Source of the DNA: CAIVAT01 sp049317265
GTDB lineage: Bacteria; Bacteroidota; Bacteroidia; Bacteroidales; FEN-979
Assembly: GCA_049317265.1 (NCBI GenBank)
Contig: JBMOIP010000003.1
Coordinates: 62,001 to 126,000, forward strand
DNA: 64,000 bases
Reading direction: 5' to 3'
The notes under the pieces: model-generated
Told to the model about the DNA's origin: nothing
Databases searched by the model: none
The model's input: only the letters and a program-made list of their open reading frames with translations
Shown here: piece after piece, positions 7,814 to 16,616 of the stretch
How positions within the stretch are numbered: position 1 is the first letter of the stretch
Layout of the letters: every line of letters starts with the position of its first letter
Made by a program: the position numbers and the translations under genes

Positions 7814-9039
7814 CGTTGCTCCTCCTCTCCCCATCTCCCGGAGGCAAGTTCAAAACCGGGAAACCTGACGCTGAAAATCAATGCCCACGCCCCCAGTTCC
7901 GCCACATTCACGATAAAGCTGCCGGTAAACTGGTAAATAAACAGGAACATGAAAAGGGTGAACGCAAAAATATTGGCATAGATCCTGCACCTGATGAAGA
8001 ACCAGATTTCAATGAACAACTTGAGAGCAAACCCATAAATTCCGTAAGTCGCAAGCATTTCGGCCATTGCATTCGGTATGCGGACTGTTTCTGCAATCGC
8101 CCCCTGGTATTGGTAGTGGTTCACGATGAGGTCATGCGCCAGGATCTTGATTTGCCCCGGACCGATGCCGAACAGCAGGCTGTGCTGCATGGCGAGTTCC
8201 TTGGCAAACATAAATGAGTAGACCAGCCGGCCCATGGCGCTGGTGTCCTTCCCCTGTAAAATATTCTCCAACCGAAGGATAATGGGATTTCCCGACCAGG
8301 TGATAATTGTACCGGCAAGGATAACCAGCATCATCAACCCGCCATAAAAGAAGACCCTGTGATACATTGCCGGAAGGTGTTTCCGGAAGACCACCAGGGT
8401 GAAGGCAAAAGCAATCACTGCAGTGCCGATCACGCCGAAGGAGAGTGACAATATCAGCGGAATCATGCAGGCCAGGGCAATCAGCAGGGGATGTTTCTCC
8501 TTTTCAAAAAGTACCCGGTACAGAAAGTATAAAAAAACCGGGAACATGATCAGGGAGTAGTAAGAAGGTTCGTAGGTAAGCAAATTCAGCCGGGGGAAAG
8601 TCTCTATGCCGGCTGACAGTGGCACCGTATACCACAGCCACCCTCTGATCGCCGAAAAAGGCAAAATCAGCAGGGCAGCTGCTGTCAGCAATACATTGAT
8701 GATTAAAATTGCTTTGAACAAATCATGAAGGTCCTTTTTGTAATACACCAGCAGCGTGGCAGATGTGAACAGGAAAACAGCTGCCGTGAATACCAGGGCT
8801 GTTGAGACGAGATAGGTCCTGGGATCCACCCCATTGATCCATTGAAAGGGAACCGGGACCAGGAGCAGGAGGAACCAGGCCGGGTGAGGAGCCACTTCCC
8901 GGTGTTTGTAGATAAAATAGAGCATGACAGGGGAAAGCAGGGTTGTGTACAACAACCCTTCCGGCAACAGGATGCTATTGCAAAAAAAGTAGATCGCCAG
9001 GTAAACCAGCATATGATAATATCCTTGTCCGCGCTTCAT
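7810..9039 (-). CDS. Second O-antigen ligase/Wzy-like membrane protein
   Basis: A 409-residue polytopic membrane protein (about ten to eleven hydrophobic helices) beginning MKRGQGYYHMLVYLAIYFF. Motifs FPRLNLLTYEPSYYSLIMF and LLFGIGPGQIKILAHD, then an extended loop rich in polar residues, resemble Wzy polymerases and O-antigen ligases. Sequence is poorly conserved in this family, so polymerase versus ligase cannot be told. The start overlaps the flippase stop by four bases (9036-9039). In-frame ATG codons further upstream lie inside the flippase gene. Confidence 0.75.
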   Translation of the reverse strand: MKRGQGYYHMLVYLAIYFFCNSILLPEGLLYTTLLSPVMLYFIYKHREVAPHPAWFLLLLVPVPFQWINGVDPRTYLVSTALVFTAAVFLFTSATLLVYYKKDLHDLFKAILIINVLLTAAALLILPFSAIRGWLWYTVPLSAGIETFPRLNLLTYEPSYYSLIMFPVFLYFLYRVLFEKEKHPLLIALACMIPLILSLSFGVIGTAVIAFAFTLVVFRKHLPAMYHRVFFYGGLMMLVILAGTIITWSGNPIILRLENILQGKDTSAMGRLVYSFMFAKELAMQHSLLFGIGPGQIKILAHDLIVNHYQYQGAIAETVRIPNAMAEMLATYGIYGFALKLFIEIWFFIRCRIYANIFAFTLFMFLFIYQFTGSFIVNVAELGAWALIFSVRFPGFELASGRWGEEEQR

Positions 9040-10496
9040 GACACCAATAGTTTCATGTTGAACCTTGCAGGGTCCAGGTAATAGCGTACAAAGATAAACA
9101 CCCCGGCAACTGAAAGGGCGACCGTTACCGGAATCCTGGCAAAATAGATGATCATTACCACGAAAAGGGAGGGCAGCATGGTGATGCACGTCTCCCCGAA
9201 AGCATGATCGTGCAGGATTCTCCTGTTGACCATGAAATACTCCACGGGCATCAGGAAGATCAGGGCTACAATCTGCCCGAGAAGGAGGCTTTCACCGGTT
9301 GGCACCAGGGAAAAAGCGACGAACATTCCTACCAGGATTCCCGATTTATAGATGAATTCCAGTATGGTGATGAACCGCAGCATTTTGATCGCGTTCAGGT
9401 AGAACTGGGGTACGATCGAGAGGATCAAAAATGCCTCATACATCAGGAACAGGGCGAAAAATGGTCCCATTTTGGCAAATTTCTCCGGACCGAGCCACAA
9501 GGTGAAAAAGGGCTTATAAACCAGGCTTGCCAAAAGGATGGAGAACAATGCCACACCCGTGGTAAAGCCACGAAGGGTGTGAAAATAGGTGAGGGTTTCG
9601 GGCGACATCTCCTTTTGCCGGGAAACCTTTGGAAAGAGCCAGCTGGCCATCGCCCCGAAGGCCATGTGCATGTGGTTGGCGATGGTGGAGGCGAGTATAT
9701 AATAGCCTGCCGTGACCGGGCCCAGCGCATACGCAACAATAAACCGGTCAACCTGGTAGGCCGCCACAGAGACAATGGTTTGCATCCAGGTCCAGAAACC
9801 GAAGATAAACAGCTCTTTGCTCTCCGGGGGGTTTCTGTGCTTCAGGAACCGGTAGCCCGGCAGGATCCGGTGAATGATGACACCCTGCAGGGCAACAACA
9901 GCAACATTGATGAGGAGGCTTCCCAGGAATAGCTCCGGCAACCCTCTTCCTTTCAGAACCAGGACCAGCTGCAGTCCCAACACCAGGAATTTATTCAGGA
10001 TGTTGTACTTCCCAGCCAGGTCAAACCGCTCAAAACCCTTGAAAATACTTTGGTAGAGCAGTTCGTAAAACTTCACGGAGATCAGCAGGGTGGCGACCAG
10101 CAAAACGAGGTCGAGCTGGTCGTTAAAAACATTCAAGCGGATGCCCGACCGTTGAAGGGCATACCATGCAAACCAGGCGATCACGGCAAGGAGTGCTGTA
10201 ACTGCCGCAATCGTTGCAAGGATACGGGTGGAGGCATTTACGTAAGCAAACAATTTTCGCTCATCCCCTTTCCCGAGGGCTTCTGCCACATGGGCGGTGA
10301 TGCTGTTGGAAAATCCAAAGCTGATGATGTTCACGGCGATGAAGACATATGAGTTCACCAGCATCCATATCCCAAACTGCATCTCACCCATCAGGTTGAT
10401 GAATACGGGGGTAAGCCCCATGAACGCAGTGGGATAGAGCAGGATGTTAACGATGCTCCATGCCGAGTTCCTTAGATTCTGTGATGAAATGGCCAT
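9036..10496 (-). CDS. Polysaccharide flippase (Wzx-like, MOP superfamily)
   Basis: A 486-residue membrane protein with about twelve to fourteen transmembrane helices. It is the first gene of the minus-strand polysaccharide operon. The N-terminus NLRNSAWSIVNILLYPTAFM and the segment FGIWMLVNSYV are typical of the PST/Wzx branch of the MOP exporter superfamily, which moves undecaprenyl-linked repeat units across the inner membrane. It is divergent from the Wzz-like gene at 10625. The promoter must lie in the 128-base gap; I see only a weak TAATATTG-type candidate there. Confidence 0.9.
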   Translation of the reverse strand: MAISSQNLRNSAWSIVNILLYPTAFMGLTPVFINLMGEMQFGIWMLVNSYVFIAVNIISFGFSNSITAHVAEALGKGDERKLFAYVNASTRILATIAAVTALLAVIAWFAWYALQRSGIRLNVFNDQLDLVLLVATLLISVKFYELLYQSIFKGFERFDLAGKYNILNKFLVLGLQLVLVLKGRGLPELFLGSLLINVAVVALQGVIIHRILPGYRFLKHRNPPESKELFIFGFWTWMQTIVSVAAYQVDRFIVAYALGPVTAGYYILASTIANHMHMAFGAMASWLFPKVSRQKEMSPETLTYFHTLRGFTTGVALFSILLASLVYKPFFTLWLGPEKFAKMGPFFALFLMYEAFLILSIVPQFYLNAIKMLRFITILEFIYKSGILVGMFVAFSLVPTGESLLLGQIVALIFLMPVEYFMVNRRILHDHAFGETCITMLPSLFVVMIIYFARIPVTVALSVAGVFIFVRYYLDPARFNMKLLVS

Positions 10497-10624
10497 TGAT
10501 GCTTCTTATCTTCTTCACAATATTACAATTTTTTCACTCCTTGGAGCCGGAAAGGCGCATTTTTATCAGGATGCAGTATCTTAGCGGCGAATTTCAGCCT
10601 TGTTGAAACAAAATATTATTGAAT

Positions 10625-11488
10625 ATGGAGGATATTAAAAATTACCAGGATTCGAAGGAGGAGGGGAAAAGAGTATGGGCAGCCCTCAGCAGCCAGATGG
10701 GCGAAGGCATTGGGTTTTTTGGCGCCATGTTTTCAAGTTTCAGGCAGCTCTTGAAAAAACATCTCCTCTACCTGGTTGTTTTCGCCGCTGTTTTTGGGGC
10801 GCTCGGGGGTATTTACGCACTGATGCAAAAGCGCACCATCCAGGCAGAGATGACCGTCTCCTACTCCCAGCTGGAGAAAAAAATATATGCCGACATGCTC
10901 TATAAGCTGGAACAGTTGCGGGGTAACGGCCAATACCAGACGCTTGCTTCTGTGCTGGGCATCAAAGAAGAAGAGGCCAGGCAGATTCATCGTATCGACA
11001 GCAGGAACATTCACAACGAGCCCCTGGTAAAGGACGTCAGTACACAAAAGGTCCCTTTTTATATCGTCGTGGAGGTTTACGACGCTTCCGTCCTCCCCGA
11101 CCTCCAGAAAGCGCTCGCCGGGTATATCAACGAACCTCCCTTTGTAAAGGAACGGCTGAAGTTAAACGAGCAAAACTACCACACTGAACTCGCCCTGCTA
11201 CAAAAGCAGCTGGCCTATATGGACTCACTGAAAATCTACTTCCTGAAGGATCAGAAGAGTCCGGATGCCGGAGCAGTGACCAGCCTGAATAACCTCAACA
11301 AGAGCCAGAATGATTTGTTTGCGCGGATCCGCGATCTCCAGGGAGCCCTGCAATTCAATCAGAATGTTGAAGTTATGGACGGGTTTGTCGGGCACCAGGT
11401 TCCGCTCGCACGTAAGGTTTTGCCCTTCCTGCTGATTGGAATGGCGATCGGCGTTGGACTAAGAATAGCCTGGATCGCCTTCAGGTGA
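10625..11488 (+). CDS. Wzz-like chain-length determinant membrane protein
   Basis: A 287-residue protein with one membrane helix near residues 45-68 (KKHLLYLVVFAAVFGALGGIY) and another near the C-terminus (LPFLLIGMAIGVGLRIAW). Between them is a largely helical periplasmic region of about 200 residues with coiled-coil character. That is the polysaccharide co-polymerase (Wzz) topology, which sets glycan chain length together with Wzy. It lacks an obvious Pro-Gly motif before the second helix, so the family call is by topology and context. The ATG at 10625 is preferred to a TTG six bases earlier. Confidence 0.7.
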   Translation: MEDIKNYQDSKEEGKRVWAALSSQMGEGIGFFGAMFSSFRQLLKKHLLYLVVFAAVFGALGGIYALMQKRTIQAEMTVSYSQLEKKIYADMLYKLEQLRGNGQYQTLASVLGIKEEEARQIHRIDSRNIHNEPLVKDVSTQKVPFYIVVEVYDASVLPDLQKALAGYINEPPFVKERLKLNEQNYHTELALLQKQLAYMDSLKIYFLKDQKSPDAGAVTSLNNLNKSQNDLFARIRDLQGALQFNQNVEVMDGFVGHQVPLARKVLPFLLIGMAIGVGLRIAWIAFR

Positions 11489-11514
11489 AATGATTAGGTC
11501 GTTTTTCTTTTTTG

Positions 11515-11522
11515 TACCTTTG
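11515..11522 (+). promoter_or_regulatory. TAnnTTTG promoter box before endonuclease I
   Basis: TACCTTTG matches the Bacteroidota -7 box and ends 16 bases before the GTG at 11539. An upstream in-frame TTG (11512) would precede the transcription start, so the box supports the GTG start. Confidence 0.5.
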
Positions 11523-11538
11523 CAAAAAATCGAATAAC

Positions 11539-12633
11539 GTGAGAAAAAAGGATGCTTTCCGGTCGTGGTTTAAAGCCACATTACCTCTTTTATTTATCTT
11601 TTTCATTTCCAGTGTTTTTGCCCAGATTCCCCCGGGTTATTATGATCCCGCCAACGGAAAAACCGGTGTCGCACTACAGACCGCCTTGCACAACATTATC
11701 AAGGGACACACCGTAGTTTCTTATAACTCTATTCCCGGGTATTTTTCATCCACCGATGCAAAGCCGGGAAGTGTTGTATGGGATATGTATTCCGACGTTC
11801 CCGGTGGAACACCTCCATATATCTATCACTATAACATGGGACAGGAGTGCGGCAACTACGGAGGCGAAGGTGATTGTTACAACCGCGAGCACTCCTGGCC
11901 AAAAAGCTGGTTCAACGATGTTCCGCCGATGAACTCCGATATGTTTCACATTTACCCGACCGACGGATATGTAAATGGCCGGCGCAGTAATTATGCTTAT
12001 GGTACGGTATCATCTGCAAGCTGGACCTCCCTGAACGGATGCAAACTCGGCACCTGCAGCTGGCCGGGCTTCTCCGGTACCGTTTTCGAACCGCTTGATG
12101 AATACAAGGGGGATTTTGCCCGCACATACTTTTACATGTCAACCCGCTATTACACCGAAGATGGCAGCTGGAACACCACCGACATGACCATCAAGTCGCA
12201 GCTGAAGCCATGGGCTCTCCAGATGATGCTTCACTGGGCCTCCATCGATCCGGTTTCAACAAAAGAGACCAACCGGAACAATGCCATGTACGGGATCCAG
12301 CACAACCGCAACCCCTTCATCGATCATCCGGAATATGCCAGCCAGATATGGGGGAATCCCGTTGGTTTGCAAGAACTTAACAACAGGAATTACCAGTTGG
12401 TTCCCTACCCGAACCCTGCAACAGACCACTGTTCCATTGACCTGCCTTCAGGTTGTAATACCGGTTCCATTAAAATGATGATCGTTTCCGTATCAGGGGT
12501 AACATTCAATCCGGCCTATTCACAAAACGAGAACACCCTCTCCCTTGATCTCCAACACCTTCCTTCCGGAATTTATTTCCTGATGTTTTCAGGCGATACC
12601 GGGATATACCACGCAAAACTTGTGAAGGAATAA
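11539..12633 (+). CDS. Secreted endonuclease I family nuclease with T9SS tail
   Basis: A 364-residue exported nuclease. The GTG start gives a signal peptide with basic n-region (RKKDAFRSWFK), hydrophobic core LPLLFIFFISSVF and cleavage near AQ. The catalytic region carries NREHSWPKSWF and GRRSNYAYG, the His- and Asn-containing motifs of EndA/Vvn-type endonuclease I, which cut DNA non-specifically with Mg. The final 75 residues (YPNPATDHCSIDL, ending in LPSGIYFLMFSG and YHAKLVKE) form a type A sorting domain for type IX secretion. Likely roles are DNA scavenging or biofilm turnover. A strong terminator follows. Confidence 0.9.
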   Translation: MRKKDAFRSWFKATLPLLFIFFISSVFAQIPPGYYDPANGKTGVALQTALHNIIKGHTVVSYNSIPGYFSSTDAKPGSVVWDMYSDVPGGTPPYIYHYNMGQECGNYGGEGDCYNREHSWPKSWFNDVPPMNSDMFHIYPTDGYVNGRRSNYAYGTVSSASWTSLNGCKLGTCSWPGFSGTVFEPLDEYKGDFARTYFYMSTRYYTEDGSWNTTDMTIKSQLKPWALQMMLHWASIDPVSTKETNRNNAMYGIQHNRNPFIDHPEYASQIWGNPVGLQELNNRNYQLVPYPNPATDHCSIDLPSGCNTGSIKMMIVSVSGVTFNPAYSQNENTLSLDLQHLPSGIYFLMFSGDTGIYHAKLVKE

Positions 12634-12666
12634 AGAATAACCCTGCTGAACCAGGGTTATTCTTTT
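12632..12666 (+). terminator. Rho-independent terminator, 14-bp perfect stem
   Basis: AAAGAATAACCCTG (12632-12645), a six-base loop CTGAAC, then CAGGGTTATTCTTT with a short T run. The stem begins within the stop codon region of endonuclease I. Because the left arm is A-rich on the other strand, it may also work for the convergent fabH gene. Confidence 0.85.
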
Positions 12667-12799
12667 ACGGGGTATTCACACACTTCCAACAGAATCTGTA
12701 AGATTGCCGACAGTGAAATGCAAAGATCAGCGATCACCTCTCGCTGTCAAAAAGAAATAGGTAAACAGGTGGAATTCAACGACGAATCGGCTACTTATC

Positions 12800-13789
12800 C
12801 TAATAAGCCCACTTCACCCAGATGCTTCCCCAGGTAAATCCGCCCCCGAAGGCTGCGAGAATGATGTTGTCGCCCTTTTTAAGTTTGTCTTCCCACTCCC
12901 AGAGACATAATGGAATGGTGGCATCGGTGGTGTTGCCGTAGCGGTCGATGTTGATCATTACCTTCTCCTTGCCAACGCCCATGCGGCGTGCAGTGGCATC
13001 AATGATCCTGAGGTTGGCCTGGTGCGGAACCAAATAGGAGATATCGTCTGCAGTGAGGTTATTGCGTTCCATGATCTCGGCGGAGACATCTGCCATACGG
13101 GTTACGGCAAATTTGAAAACCGGTTGTCCCTCCTGATAAATAAAATGCTCCCTGGCATCAACCGTTTCATGAGATGGCGGTTTTAATGAGCCACCCGCCT
13201 TCATATGGAGATAGGCTCTACCGGAGCCATCAGTTCCGGCAATTGAATCCATGATCCCGACATCTTCCGTAGTGGGTTCCAGCAGCAGGGCACCGGCACC
13301 GTCACCGAACAACACGCAGGTTTCGCGGGAGGTGTAGTCGGTGATTCCCGACATCTTGTCGGCGCCAACCACGACCACTTTCTTATACATGCCTGTCTCA
13401 ATATACTTTGACGCTGTCATCAGTGCAAAAAGAAGTCCTGAACAGGCTGCATTCAGATCGAAGCTGAAGGCATTGACCAGCCCGGTTTTATCGCTGATGA
13501 TATTTGCCGTAGCAGGGAAAGTCATGTCGGGGGTAACAGTGGCACAGATTAAAAGGTCAATATCTTCAGGCCTGACACCAGTCTTTTCGAGCAATCCTTT
13601 AACTGCTTCGGCACCCATGTCGGAGGTTCCCAGGCCTTCGCCTTTCAGAATGTGGCGTTCCCGGATGCCGGTGCGGGTCATAATCCACTCGTCGGTGGTC
13701 TCCACCATGGATTCCAGCTCCTTATTGGTCAATATATAAGGAGGAACCCACCCATGGATCCCGGAAATTTTCGCTCTGAGTTTTGACAT
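12800..13789 (-). CDS. fabH: 3-oxoacyl-[acyl-carrier-protein] synthase III
   Basis: A 329-residue KAS III that condenses acetyl-CoA (or a branched acyl-CoA) with malonyl-ACP to start type II fatty acid synthesis. The catalytic triad is visible: Cys in LNAACSGLLFAL, His in VPHQANLRI and Asn in RYGNTTDATIP. The last motif usually reads NTSAASIP; here it is NTTDATIP, keeping the Asn. The C-terminal GGGFTWGSIWVKW is the usual FabH ending. The gene lies 5 bases after plsX in a conserved yceD-rpmF-plsX-fabH block, so transcription is probably shared. Confidence 0.96.
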   Translation of the reverse strand: MSKLRAKISGIHGWVPPYILTNKELESMVETTDEWIMTRTGIRERHILKGEGLGTSDMGAEAVKGLLEKTGVRPEDIDLLICATVTPDMTFPATANIISDKTGLVNAFSFDLNAACSGLLFALMTASKYIETGMYKKVVVVGADKMSGITDYTSRETCVLFGDGAGALLLEPTTEDVGIMDSIAGTDGSGRAYLHMKAGGSLKPPSHETVDAREHFIYQEGQPVFKFAVTRMADVSAEIMERNNLTADDISYLVPHQANLRIIDATARRMGVGKEKVMINIDRYGNTTDATIPLCLWEWEDKLKKGDNIILAAFGGGFTWGSIWVKWAY

Positions 13790-13794
13790 GTTCG

Positions 13795-14754
13795 TTAAAT
13801 ATTGTTAAGGGAATATTGTTCGAGCGCATGTTTGATCTTCTGCGCAAGTTTGGCATCATGCACCTCTTTGGCCATCAGGATCATCTTCCGGATGGCATTG
13901 GCATTGGAGATGCCATGCCCTACAATGACTGTGGAATTCACCCCGAGGATGGGTGTTCCGCCATAGGTTTCATAGTTGAACCTGTCAAGATAGGAATCTT
14001 TGATCCCTCTCTTTACAAGAACCCTGTACATGGCTTCAACCTGCTTCAGTACAATGTTGCCGACGAAACCGTCACAAACGATTACATCCACGTTGTCACG
14101 GAAAAGCTCGCGCCCTTCTACATTTCCAACGAAATGAAAATCCTTTGAGTCTTTCATCAGCTGGAAGGCAGACTGGGCAGTCAGGCTGCCCTTTTTCTCC
14201 TCCGCACCGATATTGAGCAGGCCAACCCGTGGGTTTTTAACATGAAAAACGTGTTCGGCAAACAGGGATCCGAGGATACCGAACTGGTACATTACGTCGG
14301 GTTTGGCATCCGGGTTGGTGCCCACATCAATGAGCACCGATGATCCGCCATTTTCCTTGGGAATGTAAGCAGTGGTACTGGGTCTGATAATTCCCTGGAT
14401 GGTATTTACACTGTAAATCGCGCCAACCATCATGGCGCCGCTGCTGCCAGCACTGGCAAAAGCATGAACCTCCTTGTGCTTCAACATCCTGAAACCAACC
14501 GAAATGCTTGAATTGGGCTTGTTCAGGAGTGCCTTGGTCGGATGTTCATCCATCTCGATAAGATCTGGTGCATCCACGATATCAAACATACCGGGATCCA
14601 CATTCTCTTCCTTCAGAATGGATAATATGCCCACCTGATCACCAATCAAAACAATTTGATCAGTATCGGGAAGTTCCTTTTGAGCCAGTATAGCACCAAG
14701 TACTGTGGCTTTTGGAGCAAAATCACCCCCTAAAACATCCAGACCGATTTTCAT
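13795..14754 (-). CDS. plsX: Phosphate acyltransferase PlsX
   Basis: A 319-residue enzyme that converts acyl-ACP and phosphate to acyl phosphate for phospholipid synthesis at the cytoplasmic membrane. The N-terminus MKIGLDVLGGDFAP is the family signature (GGDxAP). Further landmarks are SSISVGFRMLKHKEVHAFASAGSSGA (kept as separate SISVG and SAGSSGAMM motifs) and VDVIVCDGFVGNIVLK. It sits between rpmF and fabH, the order found in very many bacteria. Confidence 0.96.
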   Translation of the reverse strand: MKIGLDVLGGDFAPKATVLGAILAQKELPDTDQIVLIGDQVGILSILKEENVDPGMFDIVDAPDLIEMDEHPTKALLNKPNSSISVGFRMLKHKEVHAFASAGSSGAMMVGAIYSVNTIQGIIRPSTTAYIPKENGGSSVLIDVGTNPDAKPDVMYQFGILGSLFAEHVFHVKNPRVGLLNIGAEEKKGSLTAQSAFQLMKDSKDFHFVGNVEGRELFRDNVDVIVCDGFVGNIVLKQVEAMYRVLVKRGIKDSYLDRFNYETYGGTPILGVNSTVIVGHGISNANAIRKMILMAKEVHDAKLAQKIKHALEQYSLNNI

Positions 14755-14778
14755 TGGCAGCGATTTAGGTAAAGAAAA

Positions 14779-14964
14779 CTATTCCGCAGAGGCCTTCACA
14801 ACGGCTTGTTTACCACGGTAATAACCGCATTCAGGGCATACCCTGTGATACAAAACCGGGGCGCCGCAATTGGAACAAACAATCGTGGTACGGGCTACAG
14901 CTTTGTCATGTGTTCTTCTCTTGTCCCTGCGGGTTGTCGAAATTTTATGTTTCGGATGTGGCAT
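14779..14964 (-). CDS. rpmF: 50S ribosomal protein L32
   Basis: A 61-residue basic protein beginning MPHPKHKISTTRRDKRRTH, the conserved L32 N-terminus. Two CxxC pairs (CSNCG and CPECG) form a zinc ribbon, so this is the zinc-binding C+ version rather than the zinc-independent paralogue. It lies between yceD and plsX. Confidence 0.97.
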   Translation of the reverse strand: MPHPKHKISTTRRDKRRTHDKAVARTTIVCSNCGAPVLYHRVCPECGYYRGKQAVVKASAE

Positions 14965-14997
14965 AATACAATTTATTAACGATTTGTGACTGACAAT

Positions 14998-15525
14998 TTA
15001 CAATTTATCTTTCTTCTTCAGCTGATTCAACGCATCCCATCTCGGATCCTGTACATGGCGCTCGCTCAGCTCCTTTAATTTTCTTAATATCTCAGGGTCG
15101 CATTGGCTGTTTCCCTCTTTATCCTCCGGATGAACCCTGCGGATCGGCAGGAGCAGGTGAATATACTCATACAGAAACGGGCTCAGATCGAATTGGTGTG
15201 CCGTATCAGGAATTACCTGAACGTCTTCACTCTCTTCGTAGTAATGGTCACCCAACTTCACTATCAGCCGCTCACTCCCGCTCACCTCAACATCTATCAG
15301 TTCATTGCAACGGTCGCAAGGAACCCTCACTTTACCACTGATCTCCAGGTGAAGGTCCATCATCCGCTCCTCTTTGGCCATCGATACGACCACCGACACG
15401 TCTCCCCCTGTAATCTCAGCATCTTCAACCAGTTCAAAGAACCTGTCACCGATCTGAAAATCGAATGTATGCGTCCCTGGATTCAATCCGCTGAACGCAA
15501 TCTGATATTGATCTGCGTGATTCAC
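14998..15525 (-). CDS. YceD/DUF177 family protein
   Basis: A 175-residue DUF177 protein, nearly always encoded just before rpmF and implicated in 23S rRNA accumulation. Conserved features are RVPCDRCNELIDV (a CxxC pair) in the middle and ESEDVQVIPDTAHQFDLSPF towards the C-terminal half, with a basic tail NQLKKKDKL. It is probably the first gene of the yceD-rpmF-plsX-fabH operon; the promoter should lie between 15526 and 15590. Confidence 0.9.
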   Translation of the reverse strand: MNHADQYQIAFSGLNPGTHTFDFQIGDRFFELVEDAEITGGDVSVVVSMAKEERMMDLHLEISGKVRVPCDRCNELIDVEVSGSERLIVKLGDHYYEESEDVQVIPDTAHQFDLSPFLYEYIHLLLPIRRVHPEDKEGNSQCDPEILRKLKELSERHVQDPRWDALNQLKKKDKL

Positions 15526-15590
15526 CTTATACTGAAAAAGTCTGCAAAATTAAAAATTAATTTGATGAATACCAAATACCTATTTACTTC

Positions 15591-15598
15591 TATCTTTG
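15591..15598 (+). promoter_or_regulatory. TAnnTTTG promoter box before proline dehydrogenase
   Basis: TATCTTTG lies 34 bases upstream of the ATG at 15633. It is the clearest -7 match in the divergent gap between yceD and the proline dehydrogenase. Confidence 0.5.
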
Positions 15599-15632
15599 TA
15601 AAAATCATTGAACACCCTAACATGATGTGCTT

Positions 15633-16544
15633 ATGATCAATCAATTGATTACAAAAATGCTCCCGCTGATGCCTAAAAAACTGGTGTGGATATTTTCACG
15701 CAAGTATATTGCCGGGGAGACAATGGACGACGCAATCCGTGTTTGCCGTGCCCTGAACAAGGAGAAAGTTAAAATCACCATCGACCTCCTGGGTGAATTC
15801 ATCACCAGACTGGAGGAGGCCACCGCCAACAAGAATGCCTACCTGGATATCATCGAACGGGTTGAGCAGGAGAAGATTGACGGGAACTACTCCCTTAAAC
15901 CTACCAGTTTCGGACTGCTGATCGATCCGGAGGCATGCTACCGGAATATCCGCGAAATTGTCGCCAAAGCAGCCTCCTATGGGAATTTCACACGTGTCGA
16001 CATGGAAGATTCGCAATGCACCGACCTGGAGATTGACCTGTTCAGGAGATTGCACCACGAATTTCCCAAAAATGTGGGACTTGTTCTGCAGGCCTATATG
16101 AAGCGTACCCTGCCCGACATCAGGAACATGCAGGATCTGCATCATCCTGAAGCACCGCTGAATTTTCGTTTATGCAAGGGAATCTATGTGGAGCCGGCTG
16201 AAATTGCATACAAAAAGTACCAGGAGATCAACGATCATTACCTGGAGGACCTCGAATTTATCTTTCAGAAGGGAATGTATCCCGGCATTGCAACCCACGA
16301 CAAACCCCTGGTTGAGGGTGCCTATAAGCTTATTGAGAAATATAAAGTTCCCGGGGATCGTTATGAATTTCAGATGCTTTACGGCGTCACTCCCGAATTG
16401 CGGAAATCAATCGTTGACAAAGGCCACACCATGCGGGTCTACGTTCCTTTTGGAAAAGAGTGGTTTGGCTATTCAACCCGCCGCCTGAAAGAGAATCCCA
16501 AAATGGCGACGCATATTATTAAGGCGTTGTTTGTTAGAGGGTAA
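15633..16544 (+). CDS. Proline dehydrogenase (monofunctional, FAD)
   Basis: A 303-residue TIM-barrel flavoenzyme oxidising L-proline to pyrroline-5-carboxylate, with electrons passed to quinone. Family motifs include VDMEDSQCTDLEIDLFRRL, VGLVLQAYMKRT, FRLCKGIYVEP (FAD/substrate region), GIATHDKPLV, YEFQMLYGV and the C-terminal YVPFGKEWFGYSTRRLKENP (substrate-binding RR in the last helix). Monofunctional length matches other Bacteroidota and Gram-positive PutB enzymes. ATG 15633 is preferred over a GTG six bases upstream. Its convergent neighbour is a large flavoprotein, which may share an amino-acid or opine oxidation role. Confidence 0.93.
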   Translation: MINQLITKMLPLMPKKLVWIFSRKYIAGETMDDAIRVCRALNKEKVKITIDLLGEFITRLEEATANKNAYLDIIERVEQEKIDGNYSLKPTSFGLLIDPEACYRNIREIVAKAASYGNFTRVDMEDSQCTDLEIDLFRRLHHEFPKNVGLVLQAYMKRTLPDIRNMQDLHHPEAPLNFRLCKGIYVEPAEIAYKKYQEINDHYLEDLEFIFQKGMYPGIATHDKPLVEGAYKLIEKYKVPGDRYEFQMLYGVTPELRKSIVDKGHTMRVYVPFGKEWFGYSTRRLKENPKMATHIIKALFVRG

Positions 16545-16548
16545 AAAG

Positions 16549-16614
16549 GTGGACAAGTGGACGAGTGGTCAAGTGGTCACTCGTCCACTTGACCACTCGT
16601 CCACTCGTCCACTC
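16549..16614. repeat. Hairpin-forming tandem repeat between convergent genes
   Basis: Short units GTGGACGA, GTGGACAA and GTGGTCAA on the left face their reverse complements CTCGTCCA and CTTGACCA on the right. A near-perfect hairpin with about 20-base arms results. It fills almost the whole space between the proline dehydrogenase stop and the stop of the convergent flavoprotein, so it may end transcription from both sides. No T run follows. Confidence 0.8.
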
Positions 16615-16616
16615 CT

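Noticed and set aside
9204..9932. Plus-strand open frame of 242 codons
   Set aside because: Antisense to the flippase gene; the composition (His, Gln and Gly rich) is typical of a shadow frame.
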